A stretch of 64,000 nucleotides of DNA from Eutreptiella sp. 'Long Island Sound 2002' (taxonomy: Eukaryota; Euglenozoa; Euglenophyceae; Eutreptiales; Eutreptiaceae), in the NCBI GenBank assembly GCA_964036045.1, contig OZ038398.1, positions 24,360,052-24,424,051 on the forward strand. The letters are read 5' to 3'. Below are positions 35,504 through 48,300 of the stretch, piece by piece. Position numbers and translations under genes: made by a program. The notes beneath the pieces were generated by a model. It did not search any database, was not told the DNA's origin, and worked only from the letters and a program-made list of their open reading frames with translations. Each line of letters begins with the position of its first letter. Position 1 is the first letter of the stretch.

Positions 35504-38500
35504 GCCCTCAAGATGTACATCCCCATTTCCTCTTCCGTGTGTGATATACCGGTGGGTCAATGGCGGGAAGGCTGCACTGATTGCACTGCAGCCCATTCGC
35601 AATTTTCGACGCTTGCAGCTGCTTCTGTTTCCAAATATTGTGCTCCATGAATGGGGTTGTCTGCACTCTGTGATTGTTGGACAACAATTCAGCATGTGTT
35701 TTGTTTGAGTGCAGGTGTGCTAGAAGAGTCCAGTGGTGAAAAATAGCAGAAATGGGTAGCTTGTGTTGGAAAGGTGGGCATACGAATAGAGCACCAAAAC
35801 AAAAGTAAACTTTGCATGTAAAAATTGGTTACAAAAAACATGTGCATGGGAACAAAGTTGCACTGAACCAAAAAACAGAGTTTACAAGCAAGCAAAACAT
35901 ATTTTTCAAAGAAACAGAACAACGCAGACTGCAAAGAGGTTGTTGAATACATGGTCGAAGTAAAACACAACGACACACATTGTAATGTAGGTGACAATGC
36001 CATATCGCTAAGAGCGCAAAAACTGCTTAATAAATCTGTTCTCTTCTAGCTAGTTTTGAAATTGGACACGCCTTTTGAAGGGCGCACCGACATCGGCCAA
36101 ATCGCTGTTGCATATGTGGTCAAATAATTGATGTGGCATTGCCATTCGTTTAGATTTCATGCCTATGATTCATATTCAAATTCAACACGTTAATGAGTGC
36201 ATGTAGGCGGTTATTTTGAGAATTTGTCTTGGTGGCTTTTGAGGTATGTTGTTTTTCATCACACATCTTACATGTAAACGCATCAAGAGGAATATTTAGC
36301 TGTTGTATTAAGTTGTTTTATAGTTTTTTGGGCACCGATGTTCTATTTACCGACGCTCCTTGAGAGACGATGCATTTTTGCGCACACAATGAAAATACAT
36401 TAAAAAAATCTGCTTTTGGTTCATCATGATCCAACACACTAGGCCAAAGTTATGCTTGTGCCTACTTGACGTTGTGTATATACTTTTGCTTAATCCGCCC
36501 TATCTTGTATCGTTTGTTAAAATGGACAATATACTGGGGCAAGCATTTGCATTGTCCACGATTGAGACGAACTATTTTTCTGCTTACTTGCTGCTTTCAG
36601 CCCCCATTTGCTATGTAGATAATGTGCCCAAAGTAGCAACACCGTCGTTTCAACCTACCAAGGCTTTTCTTAGCAACATCAAAACAAAAGCCGGACAAAG
36701 CAGTGCGGATCCACGCGACCTTCACTTATCGCAACCCCTGCGTCCAAAATATTGTATGGTGTCTTTATTTTACTTCTTTAAACATGTTCATTGCACTTCG
36801 CAACAAATATATCATCACACGATAAACATCATGCAATCTGACTCCGTCGGTTCAAATCAATCATTTTCACCAATATCAATTTAGTCCCACGGTACTTGTC
36901 GCCCCGCCCCCTCTTGTGTAACCCTCATCCGCTTGTTATGTGTGATCAAATACACCAATGTGCTTGGGCGACCATCGGTACATAAAAGCCTCCAAGTATC
37001 GCCCGTTTCTCAAACCCATGAATGTTGACACATGGCCGCACAAAACCTTCAGTCATCAACCGTTTTTTTCTACGGCACTTCTTAGCCAACAAAGCTGTTC
37101 CTTGTCCATTGGACCATCTTGTTGGCAGATTGCCAAAAATTGTTGCACAAATGCAGCATTTTCGTTCTCCTACACAATATGTGGATCCCCAAAAAAGGTT
37201 AATGCGGCCCTGCTCAACAAATGTTCATTGTCCCGGGGCGCACAATTTGCAAACCTATACCCCCTTTTTCAAGCAGAGACCACTTGTGTCACAAATTCGC
37301 CTTGTGTAATCCTTGTTTCTTGCCTTTGCCAATAAAATTTCAAACACAAACAGGAACAATTTGGGAAATTTTGCTACATTGTGGCACAAAACCAATCTAT
37401 GGGCCTACAACACGACATCACATTGTGCACAAACCATAGTTCTGGAATTTCTTGACATGCAACACACAGGGACCAGCACCTCCTTACGAAAACAAAATGT
37501 TAACCGCTAACCCGATGAGCAACCTAGGAAAATTTCAGCGCCAATCAGAAACGAAGAGGGGCAACACCTCCTCCCTCCTTTCTAGTGGGTCAAAAAGGGG
37601 CTGAGTATTGACCATGACAACCTAAACATGATATCATTGCACCTGGTTCATATGAGAAGCAGCTACATATTCAGACAATCCCTCTATTCTTGGACATTCA
37701 CACCATGTGCAGCATGGGGATGGAGTTTGATTTGCGTGCAAACACCAAGCACTTCACTTCCTGTCAAAGACAATGGAGTGACATCACATACCTTTGCTGA
37801 AATTTGTGGCAACCAAGGTTAAATGCAACTTGCAAACCTCTCTCTTTGTATTGCCTACATGCTTGTGTATAAAGATGCCCAATAGGGCCATACCAAATCA
37901 CACCTCATGTCCACAATTTGTCCCCGCAATGCAGAATTGGCACATTACACATTCATTGCATTGTGCTGCAAAAAGGCAATGATGCATTCCTTTCCTCCCT
38001 ACTTGTGTCAGTGGATGGCCCCAACAGCGAAATTGGGCTTCTTTCCAAAACAAGGTGTGCTGCTATTCCAAAACACTAAGAGGACGAAAAAAACAATGTA
38101 GCCCAAATATTTTGAAACAAAAATATTGTCCAAACACTCGCAGACACTTCTATTGCTTTGGGCTGGATAACTGCCATGGGTTTGCTGGATGCCCAAATGG
38201 GCACCTATTGTGAAATTGTGCTGGTGCCTGGGTTGTGGCATTTGGCCTGCCATCAGGCTAAAAGGCAGGGTACAACTGGGTACAACTCTCAGGGCCCCAC
38301 CCAATAAGTGATAGCCCTATGCCATATGCCCTATGCTGGTGCCACTTCGAACCAACCAACCAACTTCTTCACAGCTCCGACCCACCACAATCCATTGCCA
38401 AAAACCACGGGGCAATTCTGAAAGGCAGCGATGAATCAATGATTCCCCGGGGGTTTTCCACCATGTGCGCACAGGAGCTAAGAAGCCAATTACTTACTTA

Positions 38501-39351
38501 TTCAGCAATCCTTCCAGCACAAAACACTGCACAAACCATGCTGAGCAATCCACAGGCTGAACAACACATTTTACAAGTGGTTTGGAGAGTGGGGGTTGGA
38601 GGTGTTCACAGTTTTTCTGAACTGCTTGATGCACACACACAAATACAAGAGTTTGGCTGCAACGGTTATAAAGTTGCTGGCTGCTGTGCAGCACTTGGCA
38701 GGTGGCACTGCCAACTCTCGACCTCTGCTTAGGCATGTTGCGACGGTGACAGTCAATAAGGGAGGCAAGGGTCCACCTCGCGTTGTGACACCTCACCTCC
38801 CTAGCATGCCGAGCGTCGGGTGGATGGTCATGAAAAACTGCGTGCATCCATGAGTCAAGCTGCAGATGCTGCAGCCAGCAAGCGGTTAGGCAACGAAAAG
38901 GAAAAAGGCAAATTCAAATGACGGCACCGTCACTACGCAGGAGACCTGTGCACGGCTCCCAACGTTGCATCAAAACATGCAGAAGGGCACTGATTGCCTC
39001 TCTAATAATAAAGCATGCCACGGAAAAGGGTAAATGTAAGCCATACCCCCACCCTTTGAGCACGCGCTGGCGTTCTCTCTGCTCTGAGATACTCCATAAG
39101 ATGCTCATGACCCAAGGTAAAACACCCCCTTGCAAAGTTGATGCATTTGCACATCAACACCTAGTCCCCCAGGAACTCACATCTTTTGACAAAGCTGTAC
39201 AGGAAACCCCATGCAACGTTCATGTGGTGGTAGCACATGAATACCAGCGCAGCCCCCTATCAGCACCTGTGGAGGAAGGAAAAAAGCTCTGACAGCTATT
39301 CTCAACAGCTTGTCTGCAGAGGGGTGTGAAAAGCCTGGGCGTTGCACGAAA

Positions 39352-40772
39352 TCACCACAGATCTGAGTCATCATAGACGTGGATGTTCTTCTTCGACAAT
39401 TTCTGGATCGCCTTCTCGATCTGCTCCATTTCAACCTCAAGTCCTTCTTTTCTGAAGATGAATAGGAATGAGAATTTTATAAGCAGGGGGACAAAGCTTT
39501 TAAAGTGTGAAGAAACTTTCCAGGACCAACAGTTGCTTTTGTTAGCAGTTCAGACTCGTCGGGGAATTCAGCTTGATGGCAACGGGAAACCTCAGACGAC
39601 TAAAACAGTGCAGCTGTAACACTTTGACACGGTTTCTGAATACTTCTGAATACTGTACGGATGCAGTTCTCACACACCTCTGTACTTTCGTCACAGTATC
39701 GATATTGAAAGTCAGGGCTTGATACTGCTTGTGAGTGTCCTCCCACTTCTTTTTCAAGCCGCTGATAATGTCGTTCTTCTCATCTTCGGTCATCATTCGC
39801 ATGCGGTCTTGCTCGCCAGCGTGCTGTTGTGAAGAACACGTCAAGTTTAGGCATTGTTTCGAAATATGCGACAGGCGGCGTCAGTGTTCAGGAGGAGACA
39901 GACCTGCTGCCTGCTCAACTGCTGGACATATTCGCGCTCCTGTTCCACATCCCTCTTGATCTTTCCCAAATATCCTGGCACTTTGCCAAAGGATTTTGCC
40001 TGGGTAGCCAGGGGGGCTTCTTTGGGAGGCCTTCGGGGAACTGCAAAGAAAAGAAAAAGTGCTCAATATCATGTCTGACACTCACTCGCTATCGCGTGAA
40101 AAGCAACAGGAAACGCCCACTTGACATACCTGCAAGAATATTTTCCACAGCGTTGGCGACAACGAAGTTCTTCTCAGTGGTCAACCCCATAACTGGCTTC
40201 TCAGTGCGTTTCGGGACACCTGGCCTGCTTGGTAGCAATGCTGACCTCTGGAAAGGCTTTGCTGCAATAAAAAGCGGAGAGGCTGTTAGTGTGTGCAACA
40301 TTTGCAAAAAGGCGTTGACCGCACTGTTCACAAAAGTCCTAACCAAGTCCGAACAGTGAGCAGACCCGGGCCCGGTAGACTGGCACCACACCGTCAGGGG
40401 CTGCTGGCTTGGTCTTCGCACCCTTCTTCATAAATGAGGTCGGGTCTATCGATGTAATGACTTCTTTGCCAAAAGTGGCAGCAGGCTTCCCGTTGGCGGC
40501 TGACTTTCCAAACAAGGGGTCTTCAGTGCCGCTTTCATTAGCCGTCACTGCAAAACACGCAAGAGTGGAGTGCAAGCATACTGTTGAGCGGAGGCCAGGC
40601 AAGGTTAACTGCAGAACATACGTTTGGAGGATCCCTGTAGCCCAAAACTTGAACATGACGGTGGCAACTTGGCATCGTGCTTGGAGCGGTACATCGGAGG
40701 CTTGATAATTTGCTCCGCAGGGCGGGGGATGAGGTTATATACACTCTCTTGTTGTTGGTATGTGCGCCACAT
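39352..40772 (-). CDS. ENKUR: Enkurin, six exons
   Basis: Exons read downwards: 40772-40622, 40547-40344, 40261-40130, 40040-39904, 39823-39678 and 39451-39352. All are GT-AG with matching phases, giving 870 nt and 289 aa. The start MWRTYQQQ is followed at once by the family block ESVYNLIP, with PPMYRSKH after it. Exon 3 carries a proline-rich PGVPKRTEKPVMG and KNFVVANAVENILA. Exon 4 has FGKVPGYLGKIKRDVE. Exons 5-6 encode the C-terminal enkurin domain (MTEDEKNDIISGLKKKWEDT, then IDTVTKVQRKEGLEVEMEQI). Enkurin is an axonemal protein that bundles or lines ciliary doublet microtubules and in animal sperm binds TRPC channels and calmodulin. Length and domain order match the animal protein. The only unusual donor is GTTAGG after exon 2. 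A pyrimidine-rich ACCCGCAG lies 5 nt before the ATG, suggesting a 5' UTR intron or leader splicing. Confidence 0.92.
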
Positions 40773-42255
40773 GTTGCCTGCGGGTGATAGAAAGTAAATC
40801 ACGTAGGTCGATTCCTATCTGATGTTACAGCAACATGATAGCCGCAACCACACCTGCTCTCAAATTCTTTGAACAGAAATCCAATGGGCGGCTTGTCCCC
40901 CAGCTGTGGTGAATGGATGGATCGAATCAGTCGATAAATGTACTCGTTACTAATACTTACTGTCACTAATGCGCCACATACCAATAGTGAGATTAGTAGT
41001 TGGATGGGGGGAAGTGCGAGGTGCCTATCAGCGACAATCGGTTTCCTCGGGCGTGTGTACGCGGCATCCAAATGTCGCATTGGGGAGAGCAGTTGCCAAA
41101 TTGGCCCCAAATTTTTGGTGTGTTATCCTGGATCACGCTAATTTTAGGAATGCAGCAATGTATTCAACGGATAGAAATTGCTGTTGATGCATGTCAAGTA
41201 CCAAATATTCATATAATTTTTTGATGCTTTAAGCTTATTTGTCTAAGGTATTTTCAGGTTGTGGTGACTCTTTTTTATTGTCACTGACTACCAGGCGAGT
41301 TCATTTTTGTTGGGCGCCCGCTTCCAAGAGCATGGGTCCTAGATTTTAACTTGCTTTTACACCGTTGACAAACTTGCACGCATTTGTTCAATGGGATTAG
41401 AAGAACCTAGATGGCGCCTCATGGAAGTACGGCTTGGATCCAATCCCGTCCACATTGGGGGTGCTATGTTCTAGGTTTCCGCTTCCCACTCACCCGGGCG
41501 TCGATATTGACTATTCCCTCCTTAAAAGTCACAATCCCGGACTACCAGAGGGGTCCAAATTTGTCTCATGACCTTTTGTTGAGAGGAAGTAAATTGGGCT
41601 TCCGGGTGGATCCTTTAGAGCGTCCGCAAGCAAAATTGAAGTGCGTTCGTTCCGGGGAAAGTTTCCTCATTCGTAGTCGCAGCTTTTGTGACCTTCACCC
41701 ACAAAACATGGTATTGTGTGATGAAGGTCGTAGGCTTAGGAGTCAGAAGCTGTTGAAACCCCGCACACATTAAAATGGCTGCCGAGCTATGAAGCGACAA
41801 ATTTTTTGTTCTTCGCGATGTTCCCGCCGTGAGTGAGTGGGGGATCCTTGGTGGTCATTTCTCTGTCGAGTGCAACAACCAATTGTTCGCATGTGTGGAT
41901 GAACGAACGCCGACGCCGGCGTACCCACCCATAGAGCCAAATTGGTATTCGAGTTCACTTCCACGAGCAACGAGCATTTGTAAGATCATTAATACCTATC
42001 TAACACAAACTCCACACCGCAAAATCATGGGATGGTTTGATGGTCCCTTAAGTGTAGGAAGTGGCAATCTCGAGGCAAGGAGATGGCAAAAGGTCGCCGA
42101 AACGAGCCAATTACGAGTGGTGATACACCTTGTGGAAATAGAATGGGGTCAAGGACTCATCATGTAAAACATCGCAAGGATGCGCTTGTGAAGCGTCACG
42201 GGCGCGGGGTTGGGGCATGATAACTCATGCTACCACCATTACACTACCTACATTT

Positions 42256-42280
42256 GCCTCACACTATAATAGTGTGAGGC
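42256..42280. repeat. Near-perfect 12-bp-arm palindrome
   Basis: GCCTCACACTAT, one A, ATAGTGTGAGGC. One flanking T/A pair extends it. Confidence 0.95.
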
Positions 42281-43529
42281 ATGGGTTGCCGCCTCATCGC
42301 AATCCTGCACAACGGGGACTAGGCACGGGTGGGGCGTGGGGAGGGGGGGGTTAACGTCCCCGATCCACGATCCTTCCTATTTGGGGGGGGGGGTACACCA
42401 CTCCGATCCACCAAATCCATTTTTGTTGGCGCGGACACCTATCCGATCCACTTTATTCATCTTGCATTTTGGCAAGTTGATGTGGAGGTTTTGTGGAAAG
42501 TTGCTGATATTTTTTGGAAGAAGAACTTTAATCTTTGCACCTTTCAAGATTTGTCGCATGGTGTTTTGTGTGCTTTGTAGTGATATGTTTAACCTCATGT
42601 TTTTTGCGTTTCATTGTAGCGCCTCAAGAACTTCATTACACTGTGTAACATCAAGAAGTTTGTTACGAATCAAGCACTTTGGAACTCGCTTCATTATTGT
42701 TGCATCAAGATTTTGCTGTGTATTATGAACATGCTCCAGTGGATCAAGAACGTTGTGGAAATTTGCAAATTAATTGTAATGATTTGTATTTGCTTCGTTG
42801 TGTGCATATCTCTTGCACATGCATGCCGGCTCGACATTGGAAGGTTGATGGAAGACTTGGTGAGGTCGGGGCTCCCCTGGCAATACGCGCGGCGCAGTGG
42901 ATTTTTTGGCTCCGATCCATTTCCGGGGGGCAAGCACATATGGAGGGGGTGGCTTCCACCTTGCGCATGCGCATCACATGGCCTAGTCCCCAACAACCTC
43001 ATCCTCATTAGCCGTTGCTCACCTTGTGGCTGCCAAACCTAAACCCAAAGTAGCCCCCGAGCAATTGTCAAGAACATCCTTCTTGGAATCCAAATAGGAG
43101 ACAAGAGGTCGGCAAACGACTTGCTTCCCAGTTGTTTTTGCTTCCGCATGGAAGTTTGGATGGGATGTGTGTTCTTATTTAGGAAATATCAATTAGAGCA
43201 AGTATTTTTGGGACATAAGAGCTAGTATTTTGACTACTTGCTCTTGTATGGGGGGCGGGGGCATCCGACATGGCATGGTTGGTTGTTTGAGCTATGCAAC
43301 ACATGTTGCGAATGTGTGCAAGGATGCATCATCCCGATGACCATGCTCACTCATGAAAGGCGGATGGGGGATTATTACACTTATGAAGAAAAAGGGAGCC
43401 GTGCAGTCTAGCGTGCGATGATGCCAAATCTTATCAAGGATTGTACAAAGCGCTTCCTCCCACCCTCGATCAAAGGTGCAAACGGTTCCCTTGTACACTG
43501 TACAGTAGGCAGTTTGGGGGGGGGTTTAT

Positions 43530-43625
43530 GGGGTAGGTGATCCAGATCATTTTTGATCCAAACACGAGGTAGTGGGGAGGGGGGGGGGTTTCCAGGGTGG
43601 TGATCCAAAAGTGATCCATGGATCA
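43530..43625. repeat. GATCC-palindrome repeat, copy 1
   Basis: Contains GTGATCCAGATC, a GGGGAGGGGGGGGG run and GTGATCCATGGATCATTCTT. The same order of parts appears at 44145-44262. Confidence 0.75.
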
Positions 43626-43805
43626 TTCTTAGACCATTTTGCTCACGACTCTTCCAACTGTGTGTCGATCCAGGAATTCAAAGCGTGTGTAACATGCAAG
43701 TGCAAATTGTGGACTTATGGGTCAATTTTATGTGCCTTGCCTAAACTTTGAACCATTTTCTTTTTTCCCTTCCTTTTTCTTTTTTTTGGGGGAAGTAATT
43801 TTTTT

Positions 43806-43949
43806 GGATCATTTTTTTCTTCAAGATGAATTGGTGGATCACTTCGTTGCTTTGTACTTGCATGTTACATAAGGTGTTGGATCATCTTTTTTGAAGATGA
43901 ATTGGTGGATCATTTCTTTGCTTCGTACTTGCATGTTACACTTGGTGTT
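43806..43949. repeat. 73-bp tandem repeat, two units
   Basis: Units begin GGATCAT at 43806 and 43879 and share GATGAATTGGTGGATCA and TACTTGCATGTTACA. Confidence 0.9.
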
Positions 43950-44144
43950 CATTTTTCAGATGAATGGGTAAAACGTTTTGTTTCTTCCACATGCCTTTTG
44001 TGCACTCAATTGTTAATTGTAGCGTATTAGTTTGTGCTATGTGTGTGCACTTTGCAACCCTAGGTTCTTGAGCCCCTACATTCTCTTTGTTGGCCCCCAC
44101 GATTGTCCACGTGTCCGGATGGGTGGTCCGGAAAAACCGCGGAT

Positions 44145-44262
44145 CATTTTGCTAGGAAGTGGGGAGCGGGGGGGGGGGTTATGCGGCAGGTGATCCGTGA
44201 TCCACGGATCATTCTGTGGGGGGGGAGGGTTATGGACGCCCGCGGATCAGTGATCCGCGGAC
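44145..44262. repeat. GATCC-palindrome repeat, copies 2 and 3
   Basis: Two adjacent modules: GGTGATCCGTGATCCACGGA with TCATTCT, then GCGGATCAGTGATCCGCGGA. Each is next to a G-rich GGGGGGAGGGTTATG block. Confidence 0.75.
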
Positions 44263-44550
44263 TACCTACCGCACACTTGGACCAAGCAGCTTCGGGTTTG
44301 ACATTGGGGGCAGGCCTAACTAGGAACAATTGAAACCCACGCACAACGACGGCCAACAATCCAAGTCACCAAATAGCCGCGCAAGAGGAATACACGGCGC
44401 CGCGATGAGAAAACGACGTGGAGGAAAATAAGAACGTCACGCGCGATAGGATGGTTGCGCGACGACCCTCTGGGGACGGTCCCCCAATCTCGTATGAGAG
44501 TATCCCCAATGTAGTATGAAACCATGGGCTACAGTATGCATTCTCCAAAT

Positions 44551-44654
44551 CATGTTGCAACCAACCTTTGGCGGATGAAGGGGTGCGAAGAGGAGAGTCG
44601 CACGAGAAGTTCGCGTCGTGCTTGAGATAACCGCCAAAGGTTGGTTGCAGCATG
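44551..44654. repeat. Hairpin: 24-bp arms, 56-nt loop
   Basis: The left arm (44551-44574) starts CATGTTGCAACCAACC. The right arm (44631-44654) is its reverse complement with one mismatch. Possible small foldback element or structured RNA. Confidence 0.9.
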
Positions 44655-45362
44655 ATAACTTGGCCCGGGGTCTTAATGGTGTTTCCGCCTCCTCGGTGGC
44701 GAAAGCACGTGTGTGCCCAAGTCGGATGGTTTTGGGACACAGAGGGAGGAAATGTGCGTGAGTGTTGCAAATGTGCCCATCTAAGTAGGCTCGGCGGGCT
44801 TGCTCAAGCTTAGGAAAGGGCGAGGGTCATTATCATGCTTTCTACAAGAGATGGGGTGGCGGGAGAAAAAGCGGTGACACGCGGTTGACATTCTTGGGAC
44901 CGGGGTAACAACAAGGCGCCGGAGGAGGGGCCCATTTGGCCCTTGCACAAAGTTCACATGGTTCATTCCCCTTTCCATCACAAGCATATGGTGGATGATG
45001 CATGGTATCGCAGGTGATTTTGCAGTGTAATGCAGTCGAATCGTTGACAATTGAGTCCGGAACGAAAGACGGGGATTGCTTGGCGACATAGAGTACCTCT
45101 CACAGAGGACCCCTATGTGTGTACGGCTCTGAGTCTATGGGTCGTGTCATCCGTTTTGTGCTTGGTGAGGTGCTAAGCTTTTGTGCTAGGCTCCACCCCG
45201 TCGACCAAACGTAGCCCGATTTGCAACGCCTACTCCATCGAACGGCGTGCCCTCTTCGCAGTGCTTCGTGAGTGTCCATTGTGTTTCGTTGTTCACATGG
45301 CCTAACCTTTGTTTAAGTTCCCATTCCCCTATCCGTCTGTGGTTCTTGGCCGGTCGTCGTCA

Positions 45363-48300
45363 ATGGAGGCATATCAGCAGAAGTGCGAGGAATTGGGCAT
45401 CAAGCCCAACTCCCATATGCTCCAACATTTGCAACGCATGAACTTGCTCACTTTGGACCTCGAGCTCCTGTACCTTGGGCTCAAGGGCATCTCTGCCGTG
45501 ATATCGGTTTTGAAGGCCATCCCCACGCTCCAAGAGATTTCGCTCCGAAACAGCCAATTGAGCAACGAGATCGTCGTTGAATTGGCTGCGGTCTGTCAAT
45601 CCCACCCCAACATTTGGCACATCGATGTGTCTCACAACCCCGTGACTCTCCCGGCCGCCAAAGCCCTCTTGACGTGTTCACAAGAGAACCCAAACATCAC
45701 CCAAGTGGATCTCGACAACACCGAAATCAGCGAGCAATACAGGCACTGCATTCTGCTCCAGTCCGAGCAAAACAGAGACAAGAAGAACCCGCACAAAGAT
45801 AACAGCCTTACTGATGAGGAAACGCGCGGCAAGAAAGAGTCCCTTGAGGACTGGGAATGGGACTCGAACTGCGGGGATCAGTTGCTGCTGCAGGACCAGG
45901 AGGCGGCAGATGTGGAGGCGGATGAGGAGGCGCTGAACGGCGGCGCCTTCCCGTACCCGCCTGACGAGGACGAACCGCAGCCCAAGCCAGTCGATCCGAA
46001 CCCACCCCCGATCAAAGAGGAGGAGCTGCTGGGACACAGACCCGTGTGCCCCTCGATGGCCGTGGCAGATATCGTGCAGGAGTTGTTCCGGTCGGAGGGC
46101 AAGTGGACAGACCCCGATTTCAAGCCCAGCGTCAACGCCGTCTGGTCCAAACGCTCGGCGGTCCGCAAGCTCCACAAAGGTCGTGGGCTCGTTTGGAAAC
46201 GCGTGTCCGAGATCTGCAAAGCGGACCCGCCCGCGCTGTTCGGCCCTGAGGGGACCCCCGCGGCCCCTTGTCAGGGCGCCCTCGCGAACGCGTGGTTCAT
46301 TTCTGCCGCCGCGGTCATCTACCGCCAGCCGGAGTTCCTCCAGAAGCTGTTCACGACCTCTCACCCCGAGATCGGGTTTGTGCTTTCCCATCCTGCTGCT
46401 GGACGTTGCAGGCCTAGCATGCCCACTGCATCACATTCGGTGCTAGCTTGTTCTCGAGAGGCGGCGCTTTCTAACCTGATGCAGTGGATGTGTGGACCTT
46501 GCGGTGATTGCAAGCCTGGAATGCTGACATGTGGTGCACCATACACGGAGCAGATTTACATTTGAGGGATAGTGCATTTCTAACCTGATACAATGGATCC
46601 GTAGATCTGAAATTCTTGTTTGTTGGTGTTGATTTGTTGTGGAAATATCTGTGAGCATCTGGAACTGGGGGTCGGATGTCTTGCTGACCGCAATCCCAGC
46701 CTGTGCAAAACTCTCTTCATTCAATGTTGTGCTCTTTCTCCCCAAATATTTCATGGGTGTACAACCTTTTTGTGCCATTTGTTAACAGGAGCGCAGGATG
46801 GGACAGGGACTGATTACAACAGAAGCCTTCGGTGAGGTCTGAGACAGTGATGACACGCTCGGCGGGAGCAGGAATATAAAAATGTAGCAGTTGGTGTTGA
46901 CAGCTACACCAGACGTGTCAGCAGCTCTCAGCAGCTCTGTGCCCTGCACCGTGCACACAATGTCTCATACCCCAACTTTTCGTCCTCTGACTACACTGCA
47001 CCGAAGCGTTTATGGAATTCTCAGGCCCGAAACCGAAATTGCATCCACCGCCTGTGACACCCTCGCTCCATTTGCAGCCCGTGACACCTTATCCACCGCC
47101 CGTGACGCCGTACCTGCAGCCCGTAACACCCCCCGTGCACAGGGTCTACGAGTTGCAGTTCTACAAATGCGGCCAGTGGCTCCGCGTGACCATCGACGAT
47201 TGGATCCCGTGCAATGCCGACGGCCAGCCCCTGTTCGCCACCTGTTTTGACCCGACCCAGCCATGGCCCCTGCTCCTAGAGAAGGCCTACGCCAAGCTCC
47301 ACGGGGGCTACGATCGCCTGGAACTTGGCTCCTCCACGCAGGCGCTGGAGGACCTGACGGGCGGCGTGGCGCACAACCTGACCCTCCGCACCCTGCAGAA
47401 GGCGAAGGAGCTGGTGGGCAGCGGCGAGCTGCTGGAGCAGCTGCAGCGCGCGCTGTTCGCGGGCGCGGTGCTGGCGGCCTCGTACCGGGCTCCCGACGCG
47501 ATGCTGCAGACGGCGGCCGCGGTTGGCAGCGGCATCTCCCCCAACGTGCTCTACTCGCTGCTGAAGGTGCAGCGGCTGGACGACTGGACGCTCGTGCAGC
47601 TCCACAACCCGTGGGGGAAGGTGCAGTGGCCCGGGAAGTTCGGCCCCGGCACGGCCGACTGGACCCCGGAGCGCCGCGAGGCGCTGCAGTACTCGGACGC
47701 GGAGGAGGCCGCCGGGCTGATGTGGATGACCTTCGAGGACTTCGCGACGTTCTTCAACCGCGCGTACGTCCTGGAGCTGTACGCCGACTGTCTGCTGAGC
47801 AGGCTGTCCCCGAAGCCGTGGTTCACGGTCCGGCACGTGGGCGAGTGGGTCGGCCGGACGGCGGGCGGGAGATTCCGGGAGCAGAACTGGACCGAGAACC
47901 CCGCGTACTCTCTGCTCGTGCGGGAGAAGACCGCAGTGGTGAAGATCTCGCTGGCTCAGACGGACACGCGCGTGCGGTATCACCCAGACTCTGTCGACTA
48001 CCCCATCGCCATCGGCTTCTATGTGATCAAGACGGAGGATGCGCGACAAAAGAAGAAGCACTACACAGGTCTGTGTACTTGGGCCCTGCGCATCGTCTGA
48101 CATGCAGATGCCCGGAATGCCGGCCCTTCCGGCTTCGAATGCGGCTTTGAGCCCGAAGGCGGCTTTGGGCCATCGTGCAGCCCGTCACATGGTCTGGGCT
48201 TGCGGCTCCGCCCTTTCCTTCGGCACCGTGTGCCCTGTTTGCGGCGTTCCCCTGTGGCTCTCTCCTGCCTACAGCCGGGTGGAAGGTGCCATGGCGGTCC

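Larger units (their letters stand above)
29684..39351. other. Long intergenic region without a supported gene
   Basis: To about 34.2 kb it is GC-rich, with G/C tracts, AACCGC/GCGGTT clusters (30150-30170, 30525-30620) and dispersed repeats. From about 34.3 kb it becomes clearly AT-richer with long T and A runs. Open frames of 100-180 codons occur (for example 31376-31870, 36426-36884, 36958-37335), but none has motif, codon or splice support, and those near 31.5 kb are open on both strands because of base composition. Confidence 0.5.
40773..45362. other. AT-rich intergenic region with palindromes, no supported gene
   Basis: Lies between the divergently arranged enkurin and LRR-calpain genes. 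It holds the perfect palindrome at 42256-42280, GATCC-rich repeats (42370-42440, 43530-43625, 44145-44262), a 73-bp tandem repeat and a 24-bp-arm hairpin. Open frames at 41411-41773 and 41829-42167 are unrecognised and lack splice or motif support. Confidence 0.5.

Noticed and set aside
36426..37335. Two frames of 152 and 125 codons in the AT-rich region
   Set aside because: Ordinary length by chance in a long non-coding block; no recognisable domain and no exon-like borders.
45678..46391. 237-codon minus-strand frame opposite the LRR-calpain gene
   Set aside because: Shadow of exon 1; the plus frame has clear LRR and calpain homology.
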